Counted from the stretch's first letter, positions 7,657 through 16,216 are shown. The stretch: 64,000 nt of DNA from CAZXBB01 sp964638815 (GCA_964638815.1 CAZXBB010000319.1:1-64000); one strand, 5' to 3'. Numbers and translations: made by a program. The notes: generated by a model not told the origin, from the letters alone.

Positions 7657-8838
7657 ATGATGACACGACGACTGCATGCAGGCTGGACCGTGGCGGCGCT
7701 GCTCGCGGTGACCCCGTGCGTTTCCCGCCTTGCGCACGGCCAGGACGAACGCGGGACGCTCCCGGGCGAGGGCGCCGCGGCACGGCCCGCGGCCGCGACG
7801 GGGGACGATCCGCCCGCCGGCGCGAGCTTCGGCATCCCGGGCCTCGTGTCGAACCTGGAGTTCAAGACCCTCGAGGAGGGGATCGGCGGCATCGATTTCC
7901 GCTTCGAGCTTGAACGCGATTTCGAGGGGTACCCGCTGGGCGAGAGCGGCAACCCGCTCCGGCTCGTCGCCTCGAGCCGCGGGTTCGTCGCGGACGGCGC
8001 CGAGAACGGCGTCAACAGCATCATTACGGAACTCCGTCTCACCGGTCAGCACTTCTCGATGTTCGGGCGGAACCAGGGCTCCTTCACGAACTGGTCGCAG
8101 AAGGAGCCTCTCTTTCCGGATCTTGACGGCGCTCCGGTCGCCCGCGGCGTGGCGATGCGGCAGATCCTCGGACGACTGGAGGAGCTCGCGCCGACTGCTG
8201 AGGACGGCACCTCCACGAAGCCCCCGGAAGGCTCCCCCGAGGGCGCGGAATACGACGATCTCCGGCTGCGCCGTGATCACCTCGACGACTTCTCGGCGCG
8301 GTTCCTCGAATTCGACGTTCACGTCAGGCACGAGGCGGACCAGAAGCTCGACGAGGATCAGTGGGCGTTCGGCGTCGGATTCACGACCGACGCCGCGATT
8401 CTCGACGGCAAACGCACCGTCGCCGGATTGCTCGACGCGCCCTTCGGCCTCTTTCGTCCCGTCGGCAGCACGTGGCGGCCGCAGCACCCGCGGTTCTACT
8501 TCGGCTACGACTACGTGTCGGACTCCGACGTGGCGCGCCGCATGGCGCTGACCGACGACGACAGCTTCAGCCGTCTCACGTTCCAGGCGGCGTGGCTCAC
8601 GCAGGTGTTCGAGACCGTGCTGGTCCGCGTGTCGTGGGAGCTCTACTGGGAGATCGACGCTGCGCAGGCGGTGAAGAACGCGAACGAGGACTTCACCTCG
8701 TTCGTCGAGATCACGGCGTCGCTCCCCGTGAACGACGAGAAGAACACGCACATCATCCTCAAGTACGTGGACGGCGACCTGCCCTCCACGCTCGAGAACA
8801 CGTCGGAGCTGTCGGCCGGCTTCAGCTTCACCTTCTGA
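7657..8838 (+). CDS. Secreted protein, probable outer-membrane beta-barrel, unknown function
   Basis: The 393-residue protein has a signal peptide (MMTRRLHAGWTVAALLAVTP, cleavage near LAHG-QDE). The mature part alternates hydrophobic and polar residues and ends in Phe-Ser-Phe-Thr-Phe, the aromatic terminus typical of BAM-inserted barrels. It contains no enzyme motif that I recognise. ATG 7657 with GGTGAG upstream is preferred; GTG 7645, overlapping the preceding TGA, is an alternative adding four residues. Coupling to the H1-like gene is likely by spacing but makes no obvious functional sense. Confidence 0.65.
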   Translation: MMTRRLHAGWTVAALLAVTPCVSRLAHGQDERGTLPGEGAAARPAAATGDDPPAGASFGIPGLVSNLEFKTLEEGIGGIDFRFELERDFEGYPLGESGNPLRLVASSRGFVADGAENGVNSIITELRLTGQHFSMFGRNQGSFTNWSQKEPLFPDLDGAPVARGVAMRQILGRLEELAPTAEDGTSTKPPEGSPEGAEYDDLRLRRDHLDDFSARFLEFDVHVRHEADQKLDEDQWAFGVGFTTDAAILDGKRTVAGLLDAPFGLFRPVGSTWRPQHPRFYFGYDYVSDSDVARRMALTDDDSFSRLTFQAAWLTQVFETVLVRVSWELYWEIDAAQAVKNANEDFTSFVEITASLPVNDEKNTHIILKYVDGDLPSTLENTSELSAGFSFTF

Positions 8839-8869
8839 GCCCGGGTAACCGACTGGAGCCCGTCGTTCC

Positions 8870-8903
8870 GACCACCACCGGCTCGCTTCATGCATAATGC
8901 GGG
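8870..8903 (-). repeat. ATGCAT-type intergenic repeat copy
   Basis: Read on the minus strand, 8887-8903 gives CCCGCATTATGCATGAA, identical over 17 bases to 5442-5458. The following bases diverge with an insertion but keep a GGTCGTC-like end. It immediately abuts the 8906-9068 element. Confidence 0.6.
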
Positions 8904-8905
8904 CC

Positions 8906-9068
8906 AGCAGCCCGTTGAAGAACTGGGGCGTTGCCTGAGTGCGATGCTTTTCGTCGTGGCAAGGAGCCGAACCGACGCCGTATTTGGCGATACAGCGAGG
9001 TTTGGCGACGCCGTCCACGGCGGAAATGATCGTGCTCCGGCGGCGTTCCAGTTCTTCAACGGGCTGCT
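8906..9068 (+). repeat. 163-bp element with 21-bp perfect terminal inverted repeats (MITE-like)
   Basis: AGCAGCCCGTTGAAGAACTGG at 8906-8926 is perfectly inverted at 9048-9068. The 121 bases between have no reading frame. The right end shares its terminal repeat (20 of 21) and an inner block (AATGATCGTGCTCCG at 9025-9039; AATGACCGTGCTCCG at 14963-14977) with the element at 14920-15005. There is no transposase gene here. I classify it as a non-autonomous palindromic repeat; whether it moves by a transposase acting in trans is unknown. Its right end forms the -10 region of lysS. Confidence 0.75.
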
Positions 9069-9073
9069 AGGAT
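9065..9073 (+). promoter_or_regulatory. Extended -10 (TGC-TAGGAT) at the end of a repeat, 9 bases before lysS
   Basis: TGC TAGGAT begins inside the terminal repeat and ends 9 bases before the lysS ATG, with no Shine-Dalgarno site. The same TGC-TAG..T-N9-ATG layout precedes the gene at 15020. Confidence 0.5.
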
Positions 9074-9082
9074 CACGCACTC

Positions 9083-10708
9083 ATGCCCACGATCACGAAC
9101 ACGACCCATCCGAGCACAACGACCGTGTCCACACCTGATGAGAACGCAACGGGCTGGAACGAGAACGACCCGCTCGTGCGCGCCCGGCTCGAGAAGCTCG
9201 CGCGATGGCGCGAGCAGTGGGGCATCACCGGCTATGGGCACCGCGTGGACGCGCTGGTCGCCCTCGCGGACGCCCGCGCGCTCTTCGACGAGGCTGCGCA
9301 CGCAGCGTGGACGGAGGCGTCCGAAGCCGCCGCCGAAGGCGCGGCCGTGGACGACCCGCGTCCGCGCGCCGTCATCAGCGGTCGATGCGTTCAGCACCGC
9401 GCGATGGGGAGGCTCGTCTTCCTCGTGCTGCGCGACGACACGGGCGACCTCCAGGTCAGCGTCTCGAAGGCCAACGTGGACCCGCAGGGCTTCAAGCTCG
9501 CGGAGAAGCTCGACTACGGCGACATCGTGGTGGTCGAGGGACCGGTCGGGAAGACGCAGAAGGGCGAGGTGTGCATCTGGGCCGACCGTTTCGAGGTCCA
9601 CGCGAAGAGCCTCGTGCCGCCGCCGGAGAAGTACCACGGGCTCACGAGTCCGGAGCTGCGCTACCGCCACCGTTACATCGACATGTACGCGAACCCCGGG
9701 ACGCTGCGGACGTTCCGCCGTCGCTCGGAGATCGTCTCGTCGATGCGCCGGTTCATGGAAGCCCGCGGCTACCTCGAGGTCGAGACGCCCATGATGCAGC
9801 CGATCGCCGGCGGAGCGGCCGCGCGCCCGTTCACGACGCACCACAACGCGCTCGACATGCCGCTCTTCCTGCGTATCGCGCCGGAGCTGTATCTCAAGCG
9901 ACTCCTCGTCGGCGGGATGCCTCGCGTGTTCGAGATCAACCGGAACTTCCGCAACGAGGGCATCGACCGCCAGCACAATCCCGAGTTCACGATGATCGAG
10001 GTGTACCAGGCGTTCGGGGACTGCTGGTCGATGCTCGAGCTGACGGAGTCGATGCTCCACCGGCTCGCGTGCGAGTCGCACGGGCACGTCGAGAACGCCG
10101 GTGGCGATGCGGCAGCGCCCGTGATTCCCTTCGGCGACATCCGCGTCGAGTACGGGCGACCGTTCGATCGCCGCGCGTACGGTGACCTCTTCGCGAGCGC
10201 GATCGGCTTCCCGATGACCGACGAGGCCGCCGTCCGCCGGCGGGCCGCGGGGATCGGGATCGAGAACCACGCGACGCTCGATCACTGGCTGCTCGTGAAG
10301 GAACTCTTCGATCGCCTGGTCGAGGAGACGATCCCGCCGCACCGGCCGACGTTCGTCACGGACTTCCCTTCCGCCATCTCGCCGCTCACGCGTCCCCAAC
10401 CGGAGCAGCCCGAGCTCGCCTTCCGCTGGGAGCTGTTCATCGCGGGCATGGAGCTTGCGAACGCCTACACGGAGCTCAACGACCCCGTCGTCCAGCGGGA
10501 CAAGATGACGGCCCAGCTCGCCGGCGCCGACGACGAGGAGGCCGCGTTCCGGACGCTCGACGAGGACTTCCTCAACGCGTTACGCGTCGGCATGCCGCCG
10601 GCCGGCGGCCTCGGCATCGGCGTTGACCGGATCGTCATGCTCATGACGAACGCGGCTTCGATCCGGGACGTGATCCTGTTTCCGCTGATGCGACCCGGGG
10701 AAGGTTGA
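9083..10708 (+). CDS. lysS: Lysyl-tRNA synthetase, class II
   Basis: The 541-residue enzyme charges tRNA-Lys. An N-terminal OB-fold anticodon domain (about 95-205) precedes a class II core with motif 1 (YIDMYANPGTLRTFRRRS), motif 2 (FRNEGIDRQHNPEFTMIEVY) and motif 3 (GLGIGVDRIVMLM). The ARPFTTHHNALDMPLFLRIA segment is typical of bacterial LysS. ATG 9083 gives about 30 extra N-terminal residues; it is kept because an extended -10 lies 9 bases upstream and no ribosome site marks a later start. The gene is monocistronic by spacing: a 10-bp tandem repeat and a new ribosome site follow. Confidence 0.93.
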   Translation: MPTITNTTHPSTTTVSTPDENATGWNENDPLVRARLEKLARWREQWGITGYGHRVDALVALADARALFDEAAHAAWTEASEAAAEGAAVDDPRPRAVISGRCVQHRAMGRLVFLVLRDDTGDLQVSVSKANVDPQGFKLAEKLDYGDIVVVEGPVGKTQKGEVCIWADRFEVHAKSLVPPPEKYHGLTSPELRYRHRYIDMYANPGTLRTFRRRSEIVSSMRRFMEARGYLEVETPMMQPIAGGAAARPFTTHHNALDMPLFLRIAPELYLKRLLVGGMPRVFEINRNFRNEGIDRQHNPEFTMIEVYQAFGDCWSMLELTESMLHRLACESHGHVENAGGDAAAPVIPFGDIRVEYGRPFDRRAYGDLFASAIGFPMTDEAAVRRRAAGIGIENHATLDHWLLVKELFDRLVEETIPPHRPTFVTDFPSAISPLTRPQPEQPELAFRWELFIAGMELANAYTELNDPVVQRDKMTAQLAGADDEEAAFRTLDEDFLNALRVGMPPAGGLGIGVDRIVMLMTNAASIRDVILFPLMRPGEG

Positions 10709-10740
10709 GGGCCGGTGTCCCGGCTTCGACGCTGCGCCTT

Positions 10741-10840
10741 TGACCGCCCGCGACCGTCCGCGACCGCCCGCGACCGCCCGCGACCGGCCGCGATTGCCCG
10801 CGATTGCCCCTGATTGCCTGCGAATGCCTGCGAATGAAGG
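10741..10840. repeat. 10-bp tandem repeat, about nine to ten decaying copies
   Basis: From 10741 the sequence repeats every 10 bases, starting as CGACCGCCCG and drifting through CGATTGCCCG to CGAATGCCTG and CGAATGAAGG. The last unit supplies the purine-rich GAAGGA ribosome site for ATG 10849. Unit length 10 excludes a coding role. The graded divergence suggests an old array eroding from its 3' side. Confidence 0.9.
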
Positions 10841-10848
10841 AACGATCC

Positions 10849-12372
10849 ATGCTTCGTACTTCTCCCCTGAGCTTCCGGGCGGCGTGGATAGCCCTCGTCG
10901 CCCTCTGCGCGCCGGTCGCGTTCGCGCCGGCGGCCGCCCGGGACACGGCGGCGGCGGGCGACGCCGTGTGGACGACCGTCTGGGATCACTGGTACGAGAT
11001 GGACATCGATGGCGCCACGGCCGGGTGGACGCGCGAGCACGTCACTTCGCGGGCTGACGAGTACCGCACCGCGTCGGAGATGGTCTTCCGGCTGCGACGC
11101 GGCGACGCGGAGATCGAGCTCCGGATGGAGAGTACCTTCACTGAGCGGCACGACGGCACGCCCGTGTCGCTGCACTCGATCCAGAGCATGGGGCACCAGC
11201 CCGTGTACACGCGGTGGGAGTTCCGCGACGACCACGTGCGGTCTGTCTCGAAGTCGTCCCGCGCGATCGAGAAGCGCCTGCCGCTTCCGGAGGGCACGTG
11301 GCTGACGCCGATGGCGTCCCACCGCTACCGGCTCGCGCGGATGGAGGCGGATGCCGCAAAGGTCGTCTACCGCACCATCGACGAGGAGCAGGGGCTCGAG
11401 CCCGTCACCGTGACGCACGAGCGGCAGGGGCGCGACATGGTCGAGCTCGACGGAAGGTCCGTGCCCGTGACGGTGTGGAAGACGACGAGCAGCGCGATGC
11501 CGGGGATGCACTCGATCACGCGCGTGTCCGCCGACGGTCATCTCGTGCGCGACGAGACGACGCTGCCCTTCGGGAAGGTCGTCACGCGTCTTTCGACGAA
11601 GTCGGCGGCGATGGCCGCCGGGCGCGGACCGGCGCCCGAGATGATGGTCCGGACGTTCGTCGAGGTGAACCTCCCGATTCCGCGCGTCCGGGAGACGACA
11701 TCGGCGACGCTGCGCCTCCGCACCCGGGACGGGGCCATGCCGGCGCTCCCGAACGCCGGCGCGCAGCGCGTGGAGGTCGAGCCGTCGGGCTCCGTGCTGC
11801 TCCACATCGACATCACGGACAACCTGCCTGCCGATCCCGGCGACGCCGACGGGCGTCAGTACGCCGAGGCGACCACGATGATCGACGGCGACGACGCGCT
11901 CATCCGGACGCTCGCCCGCAAGGCGTGCCGCGGCGTCGGCGACGATCCGCTCGCGCGGGCGGACGCGCTCCGCGACGCCGTGCACCGCCACATCTCGGCG
12001 AAGTCCCTCGACACCGCCTTCGCCACGGCGTCGGAGACGGCGCGGATGCGCGCCGGCGACTGCTCGGAGCACGCGGTCCTGCTCTGCGCGATGATGCGCT
12101 CCTCGGGCCTTCCCGCCCGTGTCGCCACCGGACTCGTCTATGCCGACTATTTCGGCGGCGAGAAGGACATCTTCGGATGGCACATGTGGACGCAGGCGCT
12201 CATCGACGGCCGCTGGGTCGATTTCGACGCCACGCTCGACCGGCGGTACGACGCCGCCCACGTGCTCGTCGGCACGTCGAGCCTCGCGGACGGCGTCGGC
12301 GGGATGAACATGGAGTCGATGCTGATGCTGATGGGGAACCTCCGGATCGAGGTGGTCGAGGTCGCTTACTGA
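10849..12372 (+). CDS. Secreted transglutaminase-like protein
   Basis: The 507-residue protein has a signal peptide (first ~30 residues, cleavage near APAAA-RDT) and a C-terminal transglutaminase/protease-like core. The triad is readable: Cys405 in RAGDCSEHA, His445 in FGWHMWTQ and Asp460 in VDFDATL. The family includes peptidases and amide-modifying enzymes, and the substrate is unknown. The N-terminal 300 residues are beta-rich without a known motif. ATG 10849 is preferred over in-frame ATG 10834 because GAAGGA is well spaced. The fibro-slime protein gene follows on the same strand after 183 bases; an enzymatic link between the two is only suggestive. Confidence 0.78.
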   Translation: MLRTSPLSFRAAWIALVALCAPVAFAPAAARDTAAAGDAVWTTVWDHWYEMDIDGATAGWTREHVTSRADEYRTASEMVFRLRRGDAEIELRMESTFTERHDGTPVSLHSIQSMGHQPVYTRWEFRDDHVRSVSKSSRAIEKRLPLPEGTWLTPMASHRYRLARMEADAAKVVYRTIDEEQGLEPVTVTHERQGRDMVELDGRSVPVTVWKTTSSAMPGMHSITRVSADGHLVRDETTLPFGKVVTRLSTKSAAMAAGRGPAPEMMVRTFVEVNLPIPRVRETTSATLRLRTRDGAMPALPNAGAQRVEVEPSGSVLLHIDITDNLPADPGDADGRQYAEATTMIDGDDALIRTLARKACRGVGDDPLARADALRDAVHRHISAKSLDTAFATASETARMRAGDCSEHAVLLCAMMRSSGLPARVATGLVYADYFGGEKDIFGWHMWTQALIDGRWVDFDATLDRRYDAAHVLVGTSSLADGVGGMNMESMLMLMGNLRIEVVEVAY

Positions 12373-12529
12373 AGCGACGGCACGACCGGCCCGCTGCGGG
12401 ACCCGCGGCGTTATCGGCGGCCGCGCGGCCGCGCAGGCCGCACAGGGCGCCGACTTCGCTCAGCCGATCGGATCCGATCGTCCAAGCCGACAACTGCTGT
12501 TCGGGCGATGGTCCGCCGCGGCCGAATCG

Positions 12530-12535
12530 TACTCT
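12530..12535 (+). promoter_or_regulatory. Candidate -10 TACTCT before the fibro-slime gene
   Basis: TACTCT is followed by a predicted leader of about 14 bases that contains GAGGGA (12544-12549), 6 bases before ATG 12556. The rest of the 12373-12529 intergenic region is GC-rich with CGGCCG palindromes near 12420-12432 that might form a hairpin, and no gene was seen. Confidence 0.35.
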
Positions 12536-12555
12536 CGTGTAACGAGGGAACGCCT

Positions 12556-13935
12556 ATGAACCGCAGAGCTGCAACCACCTTCTCCGTCTATGGCCTGCTC
12601 GCGGCGACGGCGGCGGGCACGTTCCTGCTGCCGAAGACGCTCACGGTTCCGACGACTGCGGCCGCCGTGCCGCCCGACCTGATCCAGGTCACAGGCCCCG
12701 TGCGCGACTTCCTGTCGTCGCACCCGGACTTCGGGATCACCGAGGCGGCGCTGGCGGGCCACTACGCGTGGAACGTCGGGCCGGTGCTCTCGCCGCGCCG
12801 GCGCCCGGTGTTCGGCGGCGGCGGGTTGCAGGTGGTCACCCAATGGCACGATCAGGACGGGAACCTCATCGCGCCGTACGCGACGGACCCGGGCCTTCCC
12901 GGTGGTCACTTCGACGTGGACGTCTACGACGAGCTCTCGACGAGCCCCGAGCGTCACACGCACGAGTACGACGACACATACGACGTCTCCTACATCGACA
13001 TCGTGAACGATCCGAACCTCCTGTACGACAGCATCGTCGGCGCGGGCTACCCGAATGACCTGCGTGTCGAGTTCCTCAACTGCCACAACGGTGTGGGGTT
13101 CTTCACGTTCGACGCGGGGGCGGGGCACCAGATGGGCACGACGCTCGACGGATTCACGACCGTCTTCGACCCCGCGACGCTGACGCACCTGCGGGTGGAC
13201 TTCGTCTCCCTCCACGGGCTTCGCGCGACCGAACCGGCGGCGGCCAAGGGGGACGTGGCCGACCGCGACGATTCGTTCACGGTGCGATTGTTCGACACCG
13301 TCACGTCCGCGATGGTCTACGAGGTCTGTGTCTACCACCACGGTGACGGCGTGCCGGAAGCCGGCGGCGGTTCCGTATCGGGCACCGACATGTGCGGTGA
13401 CGACTTCGACGACACGGCCGGCTCGTTCGGCGGCACGGGCGACGGCGGCGTGACGGACAGCGCGACCTTCGAGCAGTGGTTCAGCGACTACATGGGCACG
13501 AACCTGTCGCAACCGCTCACGCTGAACCTGATGCGCAACGCGATGGGCGTCTACGAGTACCTGACGGATGATTTTTATCCCATCGACAACGAGCTGCTCG
13601 GCAACGAGGGCGACGATCACAATCAGTACTTCACGTACACGTTCTCGGCGTCGTTCGTGTACGAGGGGTGCGCCGACCACTTCTTCGAGTTCACGGGAAA
13701 CGACGACTGCTGGGCCTACATCGACAGGCGGCGGGTCATCGACCTCGGCGGCGTCGCCAGCCCGGTGAGGCAGTACGTCGCGGTGGATCGACTCGACCTC
13801 GTGGACGGTGAGACCTACATGCTCGACTTCTTCTTCGCCCACCGCGCGGACAGCCACAATTCCGTCTTCCGCATGCGGACGACCCTTCCCCTTCATTCGG
13901 CGAAGGGCGTGCTGGCGACGAGCGGCTTCGATTGA
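12556..13935 (+). CDS. Fibro-slime domain protein (secreted, PA14-like)
   Basis: The 459-residue protein has an N-terminal hydrophobic export segment (residues 9-30). The C-terminus carries the fibro-slime signature: FTGNDDCWAYIDRRRVIDLGG, then DLVDGETYMLDFFFAHR and a closing FRMRTTL. This domain was named from Fibrobacter and slime-mould proteins, resembles PA14-type carbohydrate-binding beta-barrels, and occurs in secreted adhesive proteins. Residues 40-310 are Asp-rich with no other motif. GAGGGA before the ATG fixes the start. The domain here has Cys where many homologues have Val (DDCW for DDVW). The function is probably cell-surface binding, inferred from the family. Confidence 0.8.
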   Translation: MNRRAATTFSVYGLLAATAAGTFLLPKTLTVPTTAAAVPPDLIQVTGPVRDFLSSHPDFGITEAALAGHYAWNVGPVLSPRRRPVFGGGGLQVVTQWHDQDGNLIAPYATDPGLPGGHFDVDVYDELSTSPERHTHEYDDTYDVSYIDIVNDPNLLYDSIVGAGYPNDLRVEFLNCHNGVGFFTFDAGAGHQMGTTLDGFTTVFDPATLTHLRVDFVSLHGLRATEPAAAKGDVADRDDSFTVRLFDTVTSAMVYEVCVYHHGDGVPEAGGGSVSGTDMCGDDFDDTAGSFGGTGDGGVTDSATFEQWFSDYMGTNLSQPLTLNLMRNAMGVYEYLTDDFYPIDNELLGNEGDDHNQYFTYTFSASFVYEGCADHFFEFTGNDDCWAYIDRRRVIDLGGVASPVRQYVAVDRLDLVDGETYMLDFFFAHRADSHNSVFRMRTTLPLHSAKGVLATSGFD

Positions 13936-13969
13936 GCCACGCGGTCGTGCGCGGCGCCCGCCGGCCGGT

Positions 13970-13975
13970 TATGCT
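13970..13975 (+). promoter_or_regulatory. -10 element TATGCT, 11 bases before GTG 13987
   Basis: TATGCT is followed by 11 bases and the nnrD GTG. A leader of about 4-5 bases is predicted, and no ribosome site is present. Confidence 0.45.
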
Positions 13976-13986
13976 CGGGCGCATCC

Positions 13987-14907
13987 GTGACCGACCCCAC
14001 TCTTCCACCCCGCGATCCTCACGGCCACAAGGGCACCTTCGGCACCGTCGGCGTCATCGGCGGCCAGGCCGCGCCGCCGCGCGTCATGATCGGCGGCCCC
14101 GCGTTCACCGCGAGCGCCGCGTTGCGGTCGGGCGCGGGGCTCGCGGTCCTCGCGGTGCCGGAGCCGATCATGGAGGCCGCGCTCGTGATCGCGCCCGAGG
14201 CGACCGGGCTCGCGCTGCCCGTCGATCGCGGCCGCCACCTGCGGCCAAGCGCCGTCGCCGCGCTGCTCGACGACCACGCCGGCGGCTTCGATTGCCTGGC
14301 GGTCGGGCCCGGATGGGGCGACGGGCTGCCGCAGCAGCAGATCCTCGTGCGTCTTCTCGCCGACGGCACCGTTCCGCTCGTGCTCGACGCCGACGCGATC
14401 AACGCGCTGGCGGCGCTGCGCGACGTTCAGGCCGACTTCCGCGGCGCCGCGGTGCTCACGCCCCATCCCGGCGAGTACCGCCGTCTGGCGTCGGCGCTCG
14501 GGCTCGACGCCGACCCCGCCGACCCCGCCGCGCGTCCCGCCGCGGCGGAAGCGCTCGCGCGCAGGCTCGGATGCGTGGTCGTCCTCAAGGGGGCGGCCAC
14601 GGTCATCAGCGACGGGCTCCGGACGATCGTCAACGACACCGGCAACGCTGCGCTCGCCACTGCGGGCTCGGGGGACGTGCTCACGGGCGTCATCGCGGGG
14701 CTCGTCGCGCAGTTCTTCCGCGCCGGACCGGCGCCCGATGAGAGCGCGGCAGCGCTCGGCCTGTTCGACTGCGCGCGGCTCGGCGTGTGGATCCACGGCC
14801 GCGTGGCGGACCGGTGGGCGGACGCGCACGGATCGGCGGGTATGCTCGCGGGCGACATCGTCGACGGAATCCCCGGGGTGCTGAGCGCGATGCGCGAGGC
14901 GGGGTAG
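13987..14907 (+). CDS. nnrD: ADP/ATP-dependent NAD(P)H-hydrate dehydratase
   Basis: The 306-residue protein is the ribokinase-like dehydratase that repairs hydrated NAD(P)H. Readable motifs are GTVGVIGG, AVGPGWG, LDADAIN, LTPHPGEYRRL and NDTGNAALATAGSGDVLTG, the nucleotide-binding loop ending in the catalytic Asp. Many bacteria fuse this domain to the NnrE epimerase; here the protein is the dehydratase alone, and no epimerase gene lies in the window. The GTG start is supported by the -10 eleven bases upstream. Confidence 0.9.
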   Translation: MTDPTLPPRDPHGHKGTFGTVGVIGGQAAPPRVMIGGPAFTASAALRSGAGLAVLAVPEPIMEAALVIAPEATGLALPVDRGRHLRPSAVAALLDDHAGGFDCLAVGPGWGDGLPQQQILVRLLADGTVPLVLDADAINALAALRDVQADFRGAAVLTPHPGEYRRLASALGLDADPADPAARPAAAEALARRLGCVVVLKGAATVISDGLRTIVNDTGNAALATAGSGDVLTGVIAGLVAQFFRAGPAPDESAAALGLFDCARLGVWIHGRVADRWADAHGSAGMLAGDIVDGIPGVLSAMREAG

Positions 14908-14919
14908 CCCGCAAGGGCA

Positions 14920-15005
14920 GTCATTCGCAGCCTCCGGGATTCGACGACGCAGCCGGAGCGAGAATGACCGTGCTCCGCAAAGCCCCAGTTCTTCAGCGGG
15001 CTGCT
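14920..15005 (+). repeat. Second copy of the palindromic element (3' part) upstream of the YhaM-type gene
   Basis: 14985-15005 (CCAGTTCTTCAGCGGGCTGCT) matches the right terminal repeat of the 8906-9068 element at 20 of 21 positions, and 14963-14977 matches its inner block at 14 of 15. No left terminal repeat remains. Instead 14920-14937 and 14953-14968 form an internal inverted repeat. As at lysS, the element ends in an extended -10 just before a start codon. Confidence 0.65.
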
Positions 15006-15010
15006 AGACT
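15002..15010 (+). promoter_or_regulatory. Extended -10 (TGC-TAGACT) at the repeat end, 9 bases before ATG 15020
   Basis: TGC TAGACT starts within the repeat terminus and ends exactly 9 bases before the start codon. No Shine-Dalgarno site is present. The geometry is identical to lysS. Confidence 0.5.
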
Positions 15011-15019
15011 ACGGGTCTC

Positions 15020-16150
15020 ATGCCCAGCCAGCACATCGACCTCGCCAGGATGGAACCGAACGCCCACGTCGATGGGGTGTACAGCATGTACAACCCGCAG
15101 CTCGGCAGCACGCGCAACGGCAAACCGTTCCTGAAGTGCCTGCTGCGCGACGCGTCGGGCGAGGTGGCCGCCCGGCAATGGTCGTTCGACGAGGCGAGCT
15201 TCGCGGACCTGGCGGACGCCGGATTCGTCCGCGTCGTCGGTCACACGCAGCTCTACAACGGCCAGGTGCAGTTCATCATCGAGCAGATCAGGCCCGTCGA
15301 GGTGACCGAGGAGGAAATGGCGGCGCTGCTGCCGACCACGACGCGGGACATCGACGAGATGATGGCCGGCGTGAAGCGCGTGCTCGGGACGCTCGAGCAC
15401 CCGGCGATGCGGGCGCTCGCCGACGCGTACCTCGACGACGAGCAGCTCATGGCCGGCTTCCGCCTCGCGCCCGCGGCGATGAGCCTCCACCACGCGTGGA
15501 TCGGCGGCCTGCTCGAGCACACCTGGCAGTTGCTCGAGCTCGCGGACCGCGCTCTGCCGCTCTACCCGGAGCTGAACCGGGATCTCGTGCTGATGGGCCT
15601 CTTTCTGCACGACCTCGGCAAGACGGTCGAGCTGAGCTGGGACCAGGGCTTCAACTACACGCTCGAGGGGAACCTCGTGGGGCACGTCGTGCGCGGCGCG
15701 ATCTGGCTCCAGGTGAAGGCCGCGCTCGCCGCGAAGGCGAGCGGGCACCGGCTGCCGCCTGACGCGCTGCGCGTGCTTCAGCACATCATCGTGAGCCACC
15801 ACGGCGAGCTCGAGCACGGCGCCGCGAAGCTCCCGAGCACGCCGGAGGCGATCTTCGTCTCGCAACTCGACGATCTCGACGCCAAGACGCAGCTCGCGCT
15901 GACCGCGGCCAACCGGGCCGACGCCGCGGCCGGTCGTCCGGTCGAGGGATTCACGGACAAGCTGTGGGCGCTGGGGACGCGGATCTTCCGTCCGGATCCG
16001 CTCGGGGGAATCCAGGGGGCGGACCCGGGCGAAGCCGGGATTGACGGCCCGACGGAGCGACGAAGCGACGAAGGGGTCGGGAATGCCGAGGCCCCGCCCG
16101 ATACGCGTGGCGGATCCGGGCAGCCGGAGCTCTTCCGTCAGACGCGGTAG
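15020..16150 (+). CDS. YhaM-type 3'-5' exoribonuclease (OB fold plus HD domain)
   Basis: Residues 1-95 form an OB fold (FLKCLLRDASGEVAARQW, VVGHTQLYNGQVQF) and residues 145-300 an HD phosphohydrolase domain with HHAWIGGLLEHT, LFLHDLGKT (HD pair) and IVSHHGELEHGA. This architecture is that of YhaM/CBF1, an RNA 3'-5' exonuclease and DNA-binding protein. The family averages about 315 residues; this 376-residue protein has a charged, low-complexity tail of about 55 residues that includes two 8-bp GCGACGAA repeats (16057-16072). The start is fixed by the -10 9 bases upstream. Confidence 0.8.
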   Translation: MPSQHIDLARMEPNAHVDGVYSMYNPQLGSTRNGKPFLKCLLRDASGEVAARQWSFDEASFADLADAGFVRVVGHTQLYNGQVQFIIEQIRPVEVTEEEMAALLPTTTRDIDEMMAGVKRVLGTLEHPAMRALADAYLDDEQLMAGFRLAPAAMSLHHAWIGGLLEHTWQLLELADRALPLYPELNRDLVLMGLFLHDLGKTVELSWDQGFNYTLEGNLVGHVVRGAIWLQVKAALAAKASGHRLPPDALRVLQHIIVSHHGELEHGAAKLPSTPEAIFVSQLDDLDAKTQLALTAANRADAAAGRPVEGFTDKLWALGTRIFRPDPLGGIQGADPGEAGIDGPTERRSDEGVGNAEAPPDTRGGSGQPELFRQTR

Positions 16151-16216
16151 GCCTTCGGGCGAAAGCCCTCCGTTGTCTACGGGCTCCGCCGCTCCGCCGC
16201 TCCGCCGCTCGCGGGC

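Noticed and set aside
8906..9068. Insertion sequence
   Set aside because: Perfect 21-bp ends exist but the 121-base interior has no reading frame and no flanking duplication was recognised, so it is at most a non-autonomous element.
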